A stretch of 64,000 nucleotides of DNA from Paracoccaceae bacterium (GCA_021741245.1 JAIOYF010000006.1:186001-250000), one strand, 5' to 3'. Shown: positions 36,456 through 45,728, numbered from the stretch's first letter. Made by a program: numbers and translations. Notes: generated by a model not told the origin, from the sequence alone.

Positions 36456-37487
36456 ATGCCTGATCCTGATCCCTCCCTTCGCCCCGAAAAGCTTCCCGAA
36501 GATTCTGACCGCGCCCTGCGTCCGCAAGGGCTTGAAGAATTCATTGGCCAGCAAGAGGTCCGCGCAAATCTGCGCATTTTCATTGAGAGCGCCAAAATGC
36601 GCGGCGAGGCGATGGATCATACCCTGTTCCATGGCCCGCCCGGCCTTGGCAAGACCACGCTTGCACAGATCATGGCGCGTGAATTGGGGGTGGGGTTTCG
36701 TATGACGTCAGGCCCCGTTCTTGCCAAGCCCGGCGATCTGGCGGCGATCCTGACCAATCTCGAACCCAATGACGTTCTGTTCATTGATGAAATTCACCGG
36801 CTTTCCCCTGTGGTGGAAGAGGTGCTCTATCCAGCGATGGAGGATTTCGCCCTTGATCTGGTGATTGGTGAGGGGCCTGCTGCGCGCACGGTGCGGATTG
36901 ATCTGCAGCCCTTTACACTGGTGGGGGCCACCACTCGGCTGGGTCTGTTGACCACGCCGTTGCGCGACCGATTTGGCATTCCCACGCGGTTGCAGTTTTA
37001 CACCGAGGACGAGTTGCACGAAATTGTCACCCGTGGCGCGCGGCTATTGGGTGTGCAGGCCGAGGCCGATGGCTGCCGTGAGATTGCGCGGCGGGCACGT
37101 GGCACGCCGCGGATTGCCGGGCGGCTTTTGCGCCGGGTGGTGGATTTTGCGTTGGTGGAGGAGGGCGGGCGGATCAGCCGCGCCTTGGCCGACCGGGCGC
37201 TGACGCGGCTGGGGGTTGATCACCTTGGGCTTGATGGGGCGGATCGGCGCTATCTTGGCCTTTTGGCCGAGCAATATGGCGGCGGTCCAGTGGGGGTGGA
37301 AACCATCGCGGCTGCCCTGTCCGAGGCGCGGGATGCTATTGAAGAGGTGATTGAGCCCTATTTGCTGCAACAGGGCCTTTTGCAGCGCACCCCACGCGGG
37401 CGGATGCTGGGCGCAAAGGCGTGGCGGCATCTGGGGCTGGAGGCCCCTCGCGCCCCGGGACAGAGCGATTTGTTTGAGGCGGGGTAG
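36456..37487 (+). CDS. ruvB: Holliday junction branch migration ATPase RuvB
   Basis: RuvB is the hexameric AAA+ motor of branch migration. It has 343 residues. Walker A is [12 protein letters not shown] (about 60-71), Walker B is [12 protein letters not shown], and sensor 1 is [18 protein letters not shown]. The C-terminal winged helix contains [14 protein letters not shown]. The ATG at 36456 ([20 protein letters not shown]) follows GGGGAA. The earlier start at 36414 adds unconserved residues. It ends 78 bases before the convergent ribD stop codon. Confidence 0.96.
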   Translation: MPDPDPSLRPEKLPEDSDRALRPQGLEEFIGQQEVRANLRIFIESAKMRGEAMDHTLFHGPPGLGKTTLAQIMARELGVGFRMTSGPVLAKPGDLAAILTNLEPNDVLFIDEIHRLSPVVEEVLYPAMEDFALDLVIGEGPAARTVRIDLQPFTLVGATTRLGLLTTPLRDRFGIPTRLQFYTEDELHEIVTRGARLLGVQAEADGCREIARRARGTPRIAGRLLRRVVDFALVEEGGRISRALADRALTRLGVDHLGLDGADRRYLGLLAEQYGGGPVGVETIAAALSEARDAIEEVIEPYLLQQGLLQRTPRGRMLGAKAWRHLGLEAPRAPGQSDLFEAG

Positions 37488-37565
37488 AGCAACACTATCC
37501 GGGCGGCGCTTGCCGCTGACTGTGACCTGAGGGCAGAACTGCCGCCGATTGGCGACGATTTTCGG

Positions 37566-38666
37566 TTAGCTACGTGTCCAATGCGAAACGGTGTCCTGCC
37601 CGATCTGGCGGGTCGCCAGCAGCCGCAGGTTTGGCGCATCGCCAAGGGTTTTCAGACCCAATGACCCCAAGGCCGGAATGCCATCTGCGCCGATCAACTT
37701 GCCCGCGCCAAGATGGATCAACTCATCGACAAGGCCTGCGGTGATCAGTGCGGCGGCGATTGTGCCGCCGCCTTCGGCCAAAATGCGGGTCACGCCGTCG
37801 GCCGCGAGTGAGCTTAGCGCGTGGGTCAGATCCAGCCGTCCATCCGGTGCGGGGCAGGGCAGGAGCCTTGCGCCTGTAGCTGTCCAAGCTGCTTGCGCCG
37901 GGGCGGGGGCCTCGGGCGCATGCAGGATCCAGACCGGGTTTTGCCGGGCCGTCTGCCCAAGGCAGCTGTCGGGGCTGTGGCGCAGGCTGCGGTCAAGCAA
38001 GATGCGCAGGGGCTGCTGAACCCTACCCATGTCGCGCACCGTCAGGTCAGGGTCATCGGCACAGGCGGTGCCTGATCCGACCATGACCGCGTCATGGGTC
38101 ATGCGAAGCATGTGCACATAGCGCCGCGCCTCGGCCCCGGTGATCCAACGCGACTCGCCCGTTGAAGTCGCAATGCGCCCGTCAATCGTCGTGGCCAGTT
38201 TCAGCGTGACAAAGGGCAGGCCCTGCGTCACCCGCTTGAGAAAGCCTGCATTGATGGCCCGTGCTTGCGCCGAAAGCACCCCTTCGGTCACCACAATCCC
38301 CGCCGCCGCCAACATCGCGTGACCCTTGCCCGACACGCGAGGGTCGGGGTCGGTCAGGGCGCTGACGACACGGGTCACACCCGCTGCAATCAGTGCCTCG
38401 GCGCAGGGCGGGGTTTTTCCGTGATGGGCGCAGGGCTCCAGCGTGACATAGGCTGTGGCGCCACGGGCCAGTGCCCCGGCCTGTGCCAGCGCCATCGTTT
38501 CCGCATGGGGCCGCCCGCCAACTTGGGTCCAGCCCCGCCCGACGATGCGCCCGCCATTCACGATCACACAGCCCACAGCCGGGTTGGGCCATGTACGGCC
38601 AAGCCCCCGCGAGGCCATCGCGAGGGCGTGTGTCATGTGCTGTCTGTCTGTTTCGCTTTCGCTCAA
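37566..38666 (-). CDS. ribD: Bifunctional riboflavin biosynthesis deaminase/reductase RibD
   Basis: RibD deaminates and then reduces the pyrimidine intermediate of riboflavin synthesis. The N-terminal deaminase domain has zinc ligands in HAETMAL and PCAHHGKTPPCAEAL. The C-terminal RibD reductase domain begins near VTLKLATTIDGRIATSTGES and includes ILAEGGGTIAAALI. I use TTG at 38666 (MSESETDRQHMTHALA, 366 residues) because family members start before the first helix and GGGAAAAG precedes it. The first ATG (38636) would cut the helix. It follows nrdR by 19 bases, a conserved pairing. No FMN riboswitch was seen. Confidence 0.92.
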   Translation of the reverse strand: MSESETDRQHMTHALAMASRGLGRTWPNPAVGCVIVNGGRIVGRGWTQVGGRPHAETMALAQAGALARGATAYVTLEPCAHHGKTPPCAEALIAAGVTRVVSALTDPDPRVSGKGHAMLAAAGIVVTEGVLSAQARAINAGFLKRVTQGLPFVTLKLATTIDGRIATSTGESRWITGAEARRYVHMLRMTHDAVMVGSGTACADDPDLTVRDMGRVQQPLRILLDRSLRHSPDSCLGQTARQNPVWILHAPEAPAPAQAAWTATGARLLPCPAPDGRLDLTHALSSLAADGVTRILAEGGGTIAAALITAGLVDELIHLGAGKLIGADGIPALGSLGLKTLGDAPNLRLLATRQIGQDTVSHWTRS

Positions 38667-38685
38667 CTTTTCCCGACGCTTTCGA

Positions 38686-39153
38686 TCAGTCGTCGCCCTT
38701 TTCGCCGGGCCGCAACTCGCTGACGAATTTGTCAAAATCATCAGCAGCCTGGAAGTTCTTGTAAACACTGGCAAAGCGCACATAGGCCACTGTGTCGATC
38801 CGCGCCAGACTTTCCATCACGATGGCACCGATATCCCGCGACGGAATGTCGGTTTCGCCAAGGCTTTCCAGACGCCGCACGATGCCGGAAATCATCTGAT
38901 CAATCCGCTCGGGGTCGATGGGCCGCTTTTGCATGGCGATGCGGATGGAGCGTTCAAGCTTGTCGCGGTCGAAATCCTCGCGCTTGCCGCTGGATTTGAT
39001 CACAACCAGATCGCGCAGTTGAACGCGTTCATAGGTGGTAAAACGGCCGCCACAGGCCGGGCAAAAGCGTCGCCGCCGAATGGCAACGTGGTCTTCAGCC
39101 GGGCGCGAGTCTTTGACTTGCGTGTCGATATTGCCGCAGAATGGGCAGCGCAT
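38686..39153 (-). CDS. nrdR: Transcriptional repressor NrdR
   Basis: NrdR represses ribonucleotide reductase genes by sensing dATP/ATP. The 155-residue product has an N-terminal zinc ribbon ([17 protein letters not shown] ... [14 protein letters not shown]) and an ATP-cone domain ([20 protein letters not shown]). GGAGGGGGCCCC precedes the ATG. ribD follows directly. No nrd genes lie in the window, so its targets are elsewhere. Confidence 0.96.
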   Translation of the reverse strand: MRCPFCGNIDTQVKDSRPAEDHVAIRRRRFCPACGGRFTTYERVQLRDLVVIKSSGKREDFDRDKLERSIRIAMQKRPIDPERIDQMISGIVRRLESLGETDIPSRDIGAIVMESLARIDTVAYVRFASVYKNFQAADDFDKFVSELRPGEKGDD

Positions 39154-39392
39154 GGGGCCCCCTCCTTGCTAGTCGTTGATGTGCCTGCCTCAAGGTCCGG
39201 GTATCTTCCCGGCTGTTGTCCACTGACTATAGGGGCAAGCGGTCTATTTCGCCTAGTACCAAGTCGCACCCCCTTTATCTAGGGCTTCAGGTGTGGCGTG
39301 GCGGACTCAATGCGGCTCACGCCTCTGTGAGGGGGCAAAGACCGTTCTTGCGCTACACTGCAACCATGAGTGCAAATTTTGGAGGCATTGCC

Positions 39393-40280
39393 ATGACCCG
39401 CATGACAGCGAAAGACTTTGATCAGGAACTTTTGGAACTCTACGACTTTTATGCCCATGGAAAGATCACCAAGCGCCAATTCCTTGACCGGGCAGGAAAA
39501 TTCGCTGTTGGGGGCGTCACCGCTTTTGCGCTTTTGGACATGCTGAGCCCAAACTATGCCTTGGCAGAGCAGGTCAGTTTCAATGACCCCGAGATTGCTG
39601 GCGAATACATCACCTATCCGTCACCCAATGGGCATGGTGAGGTGCGCGGCTATATGGTGCGTCCTGCGGGGAGTGAGGGCAAGCTGCCTGCGGTTGTTGT
39701 CGTGCATGAAAACCGCGGCCTCAATCCTTATATCGAGGATGTCGCACGTCGTTTGGCCAAGGCGGGGTTCATGGCGCTTGCCCCCGATGGTCTGACCTCT
39801 GTTGGGGGCTATCCGGGCAATGATGCAAAGGGGCGTGATCTGCAGCAGACGGTTGACCCGGAAAAACTGATGAATGATTTCTTTGCTGCTGTGGAGTTTT
39901 TGCTGACGCATGAGGGATCCACCGGCAGGGTCGGGATCACTGGGTTTTGCTATGGCGGGGGCGTCGCCAATGCAGCCGCAGTGGCCTATCCGGAATTGGG
40001 CGGCGCGGTTCCGTTTTATGGCCGTCAGCCAAATGCGGCAGATGTGCCCAAGATCAAAAGCCCACTTCTGATCCACTATGCCGGGTTGGATGAGCGGGTG
40101 AATGCGGGCTGGCCAGAGTATGAGGCGGCGCTGAAAGCCGCCGGGACGACCTATGAGGCCTATATATACCCGGACGTCAATCACGGCTTCCACAATGACT
40201 CCACCCCTCGCTATGACGAGGCGGCGGCAGAACTTGCATGGTCGCGGACCGTGGATTTCTTCAAAACGAATCTCGCCTGA
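39393..40280 (+). CDS. Dienelactone hydrolase family protein, probably exported
   Basis: This alpha/beta hydrolase has 295 residues. The catalytic triad is Cys186 in [10 protein letters not shown], Asp233 in HYAGLDERV and His264 in DVNHGFHN. The first 23 residues are a hydrophilic lead ([20 protein letters not shown]). A Tat-like signal follows ([16 protein letters not shown]..., hydrophobic to ALA at 56-58) with KR in place of the usual RR. This is the pattern I recall for this subgroup. GGAGG lies 7 bases before the ATG at 39393. The natural substrate is unknown. The redox genes start 333 bases downstream. Confidence 0.87.
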   Translation: MTRMTAKDFDQELLELYDFYAHGKITKRQFLDRAGKFAVGGVTAFALLDMLSPNYALAEQVSFNDPEIAGEYITYPSPNGHGEVRGYMVRPAGSEGKLPAVVVVHENRGLNPYIEDVARRLAKAGFMALAPDGLTSVGGYPGNDAKGRDLQQTVDPEKLMNDFFAAVEFLLTHEGSTGRVGITGFCYGGGVANAAAVAYPELGGAVPFYGRQPNAADVPKIKSPLLIHYAGLDERVNAGWPEYEAALKAAGTTYEAYIYPDVNHGFHNDSTPRYDEAAAELAWSRTVDFFKTNLA

Positions 40281-40408
40281 GGCGATTGCTGCGCAGCGGC
40301 GGTATTTCTGCAATGCAGCATGGCGCGCCGCTGCACCTAGCTGACTTTGCCTAAGGGTCTGGTTTCAAACAGCAGTCTTTCTCGGCAGATGCTGCACCCG
40401 CATAGATT

Positions 40409-40486
40409 GTAGTATAGGTATACTACATATTATTTTACATACAAAAAGTCGTTGACGGACGTCAAATTGGTAAAATAACATTACCA
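40409..40486. promoter_or_regulatory. Three clustered inverted repeats upstream of the PQQ dehydrogenase
   Basis: Within 78 bases there are three perfect inverted repeats. GTAGTATA-GG-TATACTAC lies at 40409-40426 (one more pair on each side makes 20 bases). TTGACG-GA-CGTCAA lies at 40452-40465. TGGTAA-AATAACA-TTACCA lies at 40468-40486. The second could also supply a TTGACG -35 element. The third resembles the TGGT...ACCA form of GntR/FadR-type operators. All lie in an AT-rich stretch of the 333-bp gap before 40614. The binding factors are unknown. Confidence 0.6.
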
Positions 40487-40553
40487 GGAAGGGGCTTCGG
40501 ACGGCCCCTCGGCTTTGAACAGAATAGTGGTCTTGGTGAGTGAGAAACAGCGG

Positions 40554-40572
40554 CAAGGGGCATAACCCCTTG
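40554..40572 (+). promoter_or_regulatory. Leader hairpin before the PQQ dehydrogenase
   Basis: CAAGGGG-CATAA-CCCCTTG is a perfect 7-bp stem-loop 41 bases upstream of the ATG, without a T-run. It could stabilise the leader or influence translation. Confidence 0.4.
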
Positions 40573-40613
40573 GTGAATAATGAGTCTTGTCCGAAAATTT
40601 GGGAGGAGAGAGA

Positions 40614-41870
40614 ATGAAACGTCTAATGACATCCGTGGCGGCCTTGGCGATGCTTGCAAGCGGTGCATCCGCGCAAACTGCCGCGGCGCCAAGCAATCTT
40701 GACACGTTGTCGAGCATGAAGACCACCGGCGTTACCGACTTCACCGTGGTTGAGCAGACCGGTGACTTTGCCGATGGGATCAAAAAGAACCTTGAGCGGA
40801 TCAAGATGCCGCCCGGCTTCAAGATCGGGCTTTATGCGGTTGTGCCTGATGCCCGCCACATGGCTGTTGGCCCACAAGGGGTCGTCACCTTTGTCGGCAC
40901 CCGCAAATCCGAAGTCTGGTCTGTGACCGACCGCAACAAGGACCGCGTCGCGGATGAGGTGAAGAACTTCGCGCCGTCGCTGACAAAGGCGATCCCGAAC
41001 GGGCCATGCTTCTCGCCCGATGGGTTCTTGTATATCGCGGAACAAAACCGCGTTCTGGTCTACCCAGCGGCTGAGTTCTTTTACGAGTCCCCAGATGTGG
41101 TGGCCGTCAACGTCATTCCGCAGGGCGAGTTGATCCCGGCTGAGGAGGAAAGCTACAACCACACCGCGCGCGTCTGCAAGGTCGGCCCGGATGGCAAGCT
41201 GTATATCTCACTCGGGCAGCCGTTCAACGTGCGCCCACCGGAAAAGGCCGAGCTTTACGATCAGGTCGGCATCGGTGGGATGATCCGTGTAAACACCGAC
41301 GGCACGGGACGTGAGGTTGTGGCGCGTGGTATCCGCAACTCGGTCGGACACGACTTCCACCCGACAACGGGCGAGCTGTGGTTCACCGACAATCAGGTGG
41401 ATGGCATGGGCGATGACATCCCGCCGGGCGAAATCAACCGCATGTCCGCGACCGGCCTGAACTTTGGCCATCCTTGGTATGGCGGCGGTTCGGTCCGCAC
41501 CAACGAGTATGCTGGCCAAGAGGTGCCGGTTGAGGTGACGATGCCAGTGGTCGAAACCGTGGCGCATGCGGCCGACCTCGGGATGATGTTCTATTCGGGC
41601 AATATGTTCCCGGCAAAGTACAAGAACGCCATCTTCTCGGCACAGCACGGATCGTGGAACGCCACGACCCCTGTCGGCGCGCGCGTTATGGTCAGCTATG
41701 TGGCTGAGGACGGCACCGCGACGAGCGAGCCCTTTGCCGAAGGCTGGATCGACGAGAACGGCGAATACCTTGGCCGCCCTGTCGATGTGGCGCAGCTGCG
41801 TGACGGGTCCATCCTTGTGTCTGATGACCTTGCTGGCGCCATCTACCGCATCTGGTACGAGGGGCAGTGA
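40614..41870 (+). CDS. PQQ-dependent sugar dehydrogenase (sorbosone-dehydrogenase-like), periplasmic
   Basis: The 418-residue product has a signal peptide (MKRLMTSVAALAMLASGASA). A beta-propeller of the glucose/sorbosone dehydrogenase family follows, marked by PPGFKIGLYA, VGPDGKLYISLGQP, RGIRNSVGHDFHPTTGELWFTDN (read in parts), HGSWNATTPVG and VDVAQLRDGSILVSDDLAGAIYRI. Such enzymes oxidise sugars or aldoses in the periplasm and pass electrons to cytochrome c. The next gene encodes a diheme cytochrome c and overlaps by one base (TGATG), a strong functional hint. GGGAGGAGAGAGA precedes the ATG at 40614. Its substrate is not known. Confidence 0.9.
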   Translation: MKRLMTSVAALAMLASGASAQTAAAPSNLDTLSSMKTTGVTDFTVVEQTGDFADGIKKNLERIKMPPGFKIGLYAVVPDARHMAVGPQGVVTFVGTRKSEVWSVTDRNKDRVADEVKNFAPSLTKAIPNGPCFSPDGFLYIAEQNRVLVYPAAEFFYESPDVVAVNVIPQGELIPAEEESYNHTARVCKVGPDGKLYISLGQPFNVRPPEKAELYDQVGIGGMIRVNTDGTGREVVARGIRNSVGHDFHPTTGELWFTDNQVDGMGDDIPPGEINRMSATGLNFGHPWYGGGSVRTNEYAGQEVPVEVTMPVVETVAHAADLGMMFYSGNMFPAKYKNAIFSAQHGSWNATTPVGARVMVSYVAEDGTATSEPFAEGWIDENGEYLGRPVDVAQLRDGSILVSDDLAGAIYRIWYEGQ

Positions 41871-42478
41871 TGACAAAACGGATGAGGCTTGCCTCATTGA
41901 TCGGTCTGGGCGGGGTTTTCCTCGCCCAGATGGGTTTCGCAGAAGTTCCGGCAGAGGCGCTGACAGGTGACGCGGCGGCGGGGAAAAAGCTGGCGGGTCA
42001 GTGCCGCACCTGTCATGGGATCGACGGATTTGCCAAGATACCGATTGCACCCCATATCGGCGGCGAAAACCCGGCCTATATCATGCACCAACTGACCGCC
42101 TTTCGCGAAGGCACGCGTGAGCATGAGATGATGACGGTGGTCGCCAAGGGTCTGAGCGATCAAAAGATTGCCGATCTGGCGGCATGGTATTCGTCGCACA
42201 CGGCAAGCTCCACGCTGCCTGCTGGCAAGACCGAAGACATGGCGCCAGAGGATTGCACCGGATGCCACGGCGTCAATGGCATTGCCGAGGTGCCCGACGC
42301 GCCCAATCTGGCTGGGGAAACCGCGATCTATATCGACACCCAGCTCAAGGCGTTTCGCCTTGGCAAGCGCAAGCATGAGATCATGAGCGTCATCGCCGCC
42401 GATCTGGACGATGCCCGCATGCGCGAACTGGCGGATTGGTACGCCGCAATGAAGCTGACGATCACCGTAGCCCCCTGA
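41870..42478 (+). CDS. Diheme c-type cytochrome
   Basis: The 202-residue product has a signal peptide (ending near GFAEVPAEA) and two class I cytochrome c domains with CRTCH (near 45) and CTGCH (near 133). Each is followed by conserved helices (IMHQLTAFREGTREHEMM and IYIDTQLKAFRLGKRKHEIM), so it arose by internal duplication. It most likely accepts electrons from the PQQ enzyme encoded upstream. ATG at 41870 overlaps the previous TGA. A GTG three bases earlier is also possible. A short CCCCT/AGGGG hairpin lies at the stop codon. Confidence 0.92.
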   Translation: MTKRMRLASLIGLGGVFLAQMGFAEVPAEALTGDAAAGKKLAGQCRTCHGIDGFAKIPIAPHIGGENPAYIMHQLTAFREGTREHEMMTVVAKGLSDQKIADLAAWYSSHTASSTLPAGKTEDMAPEDCTGCHGVNGIAEVPDAPNLAGETAIYIDTQLKAFRLGKRKHEIMSVIAADLDDARMRELADWYAAMKLTITVAP

Positions 42479-42521
42479 AGGGGTTGGGTGATTTTGTCAT
42501 ATTCGTGTTACCATTCCATGC

Positions 42522-42815
42522 ATGTTAGGCCGACTCACCCTTTCCCTGAGCTTGCTCGCCACGCTTCCTGCCGTGGCGGGCTCACCCATTGCTGAGGTGC
42601 TTTGCGCCCCGCGCGCCGAGATGGTGCAGCGGCTAACGGTCCAGTATGGTTCGCGCCTTGCTGGAATGGGTGTGCGCAATGTCGAGATGGTGATGGAGAT
42701 CTGGACTGATCCGCGCGGCGACTGGACGTTGGTTCAAAGCTACACGGACGGCAAGTCGTGCATCCTTGCCATGGGTGAGGCATGGGAAGCCCTGACCTTG
42801 CCAGACCCGGCCTGA
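42522..42815 (+). CDS. Small exported protein of unknown function
   Basis: The 97-residue product has a signal peptide (MLGRLTLSLSLLATLPAVAGS). A compact domain follows, with two Cys residues (VLCAPRA near 28 and KSCILAMGEAWEAL near 80) that could form a disulfide. The middle WTDPRGDWTLVQSYTDGKSC resembles small periplasmic proteins common in Rhodobacteraceae, whose role is unknown. It lies 43 bases after the cytochrome c gene and may belong to the same transcript. No clear ribosome-binding site is visible. Confidence 0.75.
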   Translation: MLGRLTLSLSLLATLPAVAGSPIAEVLCAPRAEMVQRLTVQYGSRLAGMGVRNVEMVMEIWTDPRGDWTLVQSYTDGKSCILAMGEAWEALTLPDPA

Positions 42816-42846
42816 ACCCGCTGACCCGCTTTTGACGGCAGGGTCA

Positions 42847-43119
42847 TCAGCCGAAAATTGTATCACCCAGTTGATCAATCGCCTGCTTTGCCTTGGCAAC
42901 AGACGCCTCAATCGCCCCATCTTCGGCGCCGTGGGTATCGGCACGGATCAGGTGGTGGGTCTTGGTCTCTTCGCCAAAATCCTTCTCAATCCGCGCAGCA
43001 ATCCGAAAGCCGGCGCCATCCTTGATGGGCTGCGGAAAAATCCGGAACTCCTTGTGCAAGACAGGTTCCGGCGCTTGGGGGGCAGATTTTCCGAACAGGC
43101 GTGAGAGGAATGAGGTCAT
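42847..43119 (-). CDS. HlyU-family protein
   Basis: The 90-residue protein starts MTSFLSRLFGKSA and continues FRIFPQPIKDGAGFRIAARIEKDFGEE and THHLIRADTHGAEDGAIEAS, the HlyU family pattern. In Vibrio the name refers to a haemolysin activator, but that is a different ArsR-type protein. This alphaproteobacterial family has no established function. It is convergent with the small exported gene. Confidence 0.85.
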   Translation of the reverse strand: MTSFLSRLFGKSAPQAPEPVLHKEFRIFPQPIKDGAGFRIAARIEKDFGEETKTHHLIRADTHGAEDGAIEASVAKAKQAIDQLGDTIFG

Positions 43120-43195
43120 GGGAGTCCTTCACCGTGATGAAAACGACGCTGGGCACTTTCCAGAGCATTGCCTGACACGCCGGCGCGCCGGGTTT

Positions 43196-43234
43196 GGTGG
43201 GTGAACCTTCGCGTGCCGCGAAGAACCACCCACC
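43196..43234 (-). terminator. Two-stage hairpin after the gene downstream of rpoD
   Basis: Outer arms GGTGGGT/ACCCACC and inner arms CTTCGCG/CGCGAAG are separated by small internal loops. The structure starts one base after the minus-strand stop codon at 43236. There is no strong T-run, so termination efficiency is uncertain. Confidence 0.55.
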
Positions 43235-43235
43235 G

Positions 43236-43595
43236 CTATGCGTTAGCCAAAGCCACCGAGAGCCAGCGTTCGGCTGTTGCTGCGTCGCGGATTCGCAAAG
43301 TGACTTCGCCTTGGCTGGTCAGGCGAGCATCCGGAAATTCCGCAACAACGCTTTCATAAGACAGAAACCCACGACGCAATTCGGGCTTCCGAACGTAGGC
43401 CAGAACCCATTCATCGTTCGGGATGGCGGCGAAGCAGAAATCTGCCTCCCTCCAGATCCGCAGGCTGTTCAGAAAGCCTTGTTCATGCGGCTGAACCGAG
43501 AAGCCGTGATGTGAAGAAAACCCGTCGAGCAAGACATCGAACGCGGCTTTCGCATCTGCCGCGATGATCTCATCTCGTAAGTCGTTCAGGTTCAC
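43236..43595 (-). CDS. Unrecognised small protein downstream of rpoD
   Basis: The 119-residue soluble protein (MNLNDLRDEIIAADAKAAFDVLLDGF...) is not one I recognise. It has a mixed alpha/beta look, with aromatic-rich strands (FCFAAIPNDEWVLAYVRKPELRRGF) and a C-terminal helix (DAATAERWLSVALANA). The GTG start at 43595 has GAGGGG upstream and lies 11 bases after the rpoD stop codon, so it probably shares the rpoD transcript. A hairpin follows its stop codon. Confidence 0.7.
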   Translation of the reverse strand: MNLNDLRDEIIAADAKAAFDVLLDGFSSHHGFSVQPHEQGFLNSLRIWREADFCFAAIPNDEWVLAYVRKPELRRGFLSYESVVAEFPDARLTSQGEVTLRIRDAATAERWLSVALANA

Positions 43596-43606
43596 GCTCT
43601 ATCCCC

Positions 43607-45604
43607 TCACTGATCCAAGAAACTACGCAACTTCCGCGACCTGCTTGGATGCTTCAGCTTCCGCAAGGCTTTCGCCTCGATCTGACGAATACGTTCGCGT
43701 GTCACGCTGAACTGTTGGCCGACCTCTTCCAGCGTGTGGTCGGTGTTCATGCCGATACCAAAGCGCATGCGCAGAACGCGTTCTTCGCGCGGGGTAAGGC
43801 TGGCCAGAACCCGCGTCGTGGTTTCCTTCAGGTTTTCCTGAATGGCGCTGTCCAAAGGCAGGATCGCATTCTTGTCTTCGATGAAGTCGCCAAGCTGGCT
43901 GTCTTCCTCGTCGCCAATTGGCGTTTCCAACGAAATAGGCTCCTTGGCGATCTTCATCACCTTGCGGACCTTTTCGAGCGGCATCTGCAGCTTTTCGGCC
44001 AGTTCTTCCGGCGTCGGCTCGCGACCGATTTCGTGCAGCATCTGGCGGCCCGTGCGGACCAGCTTGTTGATCGTCTCGATCATATGGACCGGGATACGGA
44101 TCGTGCGGGCTTGGTCGGCGATGGACCGCGTGATCGCCTGACGGATCCACCATGTCGCATAGGTAGAGAACTTATAGCCACGGCGATATTCAAACTTGTC
44201 CACGGCCTTCATCAGGCCAATGTTGCCTTCCTGAATAAGATCAAGGAATTGCAAGCCACGGTTGGTGTATTTCTTGGCAATGGAAATCACGAGGCGAAGG
44301 TTGGCCTCGACCATTTCCTTCTTGGCCTGACGTGCTTCTTTCTCGCCCTTTTGGACCTGATTCACGATCCGGCGGAATTCAGAGATATCGACGCCAATAT
44401 ATTGGCCGACGGTCGCCATTTCAGCGCGAAGATCTTCGACCTTTTCGCGGGATTTTTCCAAAAGCGCCTGCCAGCCGCGACCCGATTTCTGGGCCATGCG
44501 GTCCAGCCATGACGGATCAAGTTCATAGCCCTGATATTCGTCGATGAATTCGCGGCGGTTGATCCGGGCTGCGTCTGCCAGTTTGACCATGCCAGAGTTG
44601 ATCGCCATGATCTTGCGGTTGATGCCATAAAGCTGGTCGATCAGGGCTTCGATCCGGTTGTTGTGCAGGTGAAGTTCATTCACCAAAACCACGATTTCCG
44701 AGCGCAGCTTTTGATAGGCCGCTTCGTCATTGGCCGAGAAGCGTGTCTTTTCCGAAAGGGTCGCGTTCATCCGCGCGTCTTGCATCTCGGACAGGGTCAC
44801 ATAGTCCCGCGCGATGACTTCAAGGGTTTCAAGCACCTTTGGCTTCAGCGCCGCCTCCATCGCGGCAAGCGACATATTGGAGGCCTCGTCATCATCGTCA
44901 TCATCGTCCGAGCGCATGAGCGGATTGCCGTCGGCATCAAGCTCAGGCTCAGCCGAGTCGGCTCCGCGCGCAGCCCCGGTGCCAGAGCCGACCTCGACGC
45001 CCTCAATCTCGGCGCCTTCCAGATCTTCGTCGCCGTCAAGGTTGCGGCCAAAGGTGGCTTCAAGGTCGATCACATCGCGCAGCAAGATATCTTCGTTCAG
45101 AAGTTCGTCGCGCCAGATCGTGATGGCCTGAAAGGTCAGTGGGCTTTCACACAGACCAAGGATCATCGTGTTGCGGCCAGCCTCGATCCGCTTTGCGATG
45201 GCAATTTCGCCCTCGCGCGACAAAAGCTCCACGCTGCCCATTTCGCGCAGATACATGCGCACCGGGTCATCGGTGCGATCAAGCGCCTCGGTCGTTGTGC
45301 TGACCACGGCCACATCGCGCGATGTGTTGGTCTCGACCAAGGCGCTTGGTGCGGCCTCGGCTTCTTCAACTTCATCATCCTCGATGACATTGATGCCCAT
45401 TTCGGACAGCATCGACATGACGTCTTCAATCTGTTCGGACGACACCTGTTCAGGTGGCATCACCTGATTAAGCTGCTCATAGGTGATGTAGCCGCGCTCA
45501 CGCGCATCGGCGATCATCTTCTTGACTGCAGCCTGGCTCATATCGAGCGAGACATCAGCCTCATCAGCTTCGGGCTTGCTGTCGTCGGTGTCTTTCAGGG
45601 CCAT
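43607..45604 (-). CDS. rpoD: RNA polymerase primary sigma factor RpoD (sigma-70)
   Basis: This is the housekeeping sigma factor, 665 residues. All regions are present: region 1.1 at the N-terminus and region 1.2 at [21 protein letters not shown] long acidic non-conserved region contains [10 protein letters not shown] (about 215-225). Region 2 includes [19 protein letters not shown] and [15 protein letters not shown], and region 4.2 is [31 protein letters not shown] is at the start. It follows dnaG with a 124-bp gap, the usual macromolecular-synthesis order. Confidence 0.97.
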   Translation of the reverse strand: MALKDTDDSKPEADEADVSLDMSQAAVKKMIADARERGYITYEQLNQVMPPEQVSSEQIEDVMSMLSEMGINVIEDDEVEEAEAAPSALVETNTSRDVAVVSTTTEALDRTDDPVRMYLREMGSVELLSREGEIAIAKRIEAGRNTMILGLCESPLTFQAITIWRDELLNEDILLRDVIDLEATFGRNLDGDEDLEGAEIEGVEVGSGTGAARGADSAEPELDADGNPLMRSDDDDDDDEASNMSLAAMEAALKPKVLETLEVIARDYVTLSEMQDARMNATLSEKTRFSANDEAAYQKLRSEIVVLVNELHLHNNRIEALIDQLYGINRKIMAINSGMVKLADAARINRREFIDEYQGYELDPSWLDRMAQKSGRGWQALLEKSREKVEDLRAEMATVGQYIGVDISEFRRIVNQVQKGEKEARQAKKEMVEANLRLVISIAKKYTNRGLQFLDLIQEGNIGLMKAVDKFEYRRGYKFSTYATWWIRQAITRSIADQARTIRIPVHMIETINKLVRTGRQMLHEIGREPTPEELAEKLQMPLEKVRKVMKIAKEPISLETPIGDEEDSQLGDFIEDKNAILPLDSAIQENLKETTTRVLASLTPREERVLRMRFGIGMNTDHTLEEVGQQFSVTRERIRQIEAKALRKLKHPSRSRKLRSFLDQ

Positions 45605-45728
45605 GTCTGCTCCTTGAGGGCGCGATCGGCGAATCGGATCTGGCGATTACGAATCAATAACGCGAATCACGCTAGATTAAAGGCCGACTCACTCACTTTC
45701 TTCTGTAATGGGTCGGGAAAACGATTTC

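Noticed and set aside
38637-38685. FMN riboswitch before ribD
   Set aside because: The gap to nrdR is only 19 bases and the conserved RFN stems are absent.
40409-40426. Palindrome as a terminator for the upstream hydrolase gene
   Set aside because: It is AT-rich, lacks a T-run and lies about 130 bases after the stop codon; an operator is more likely.
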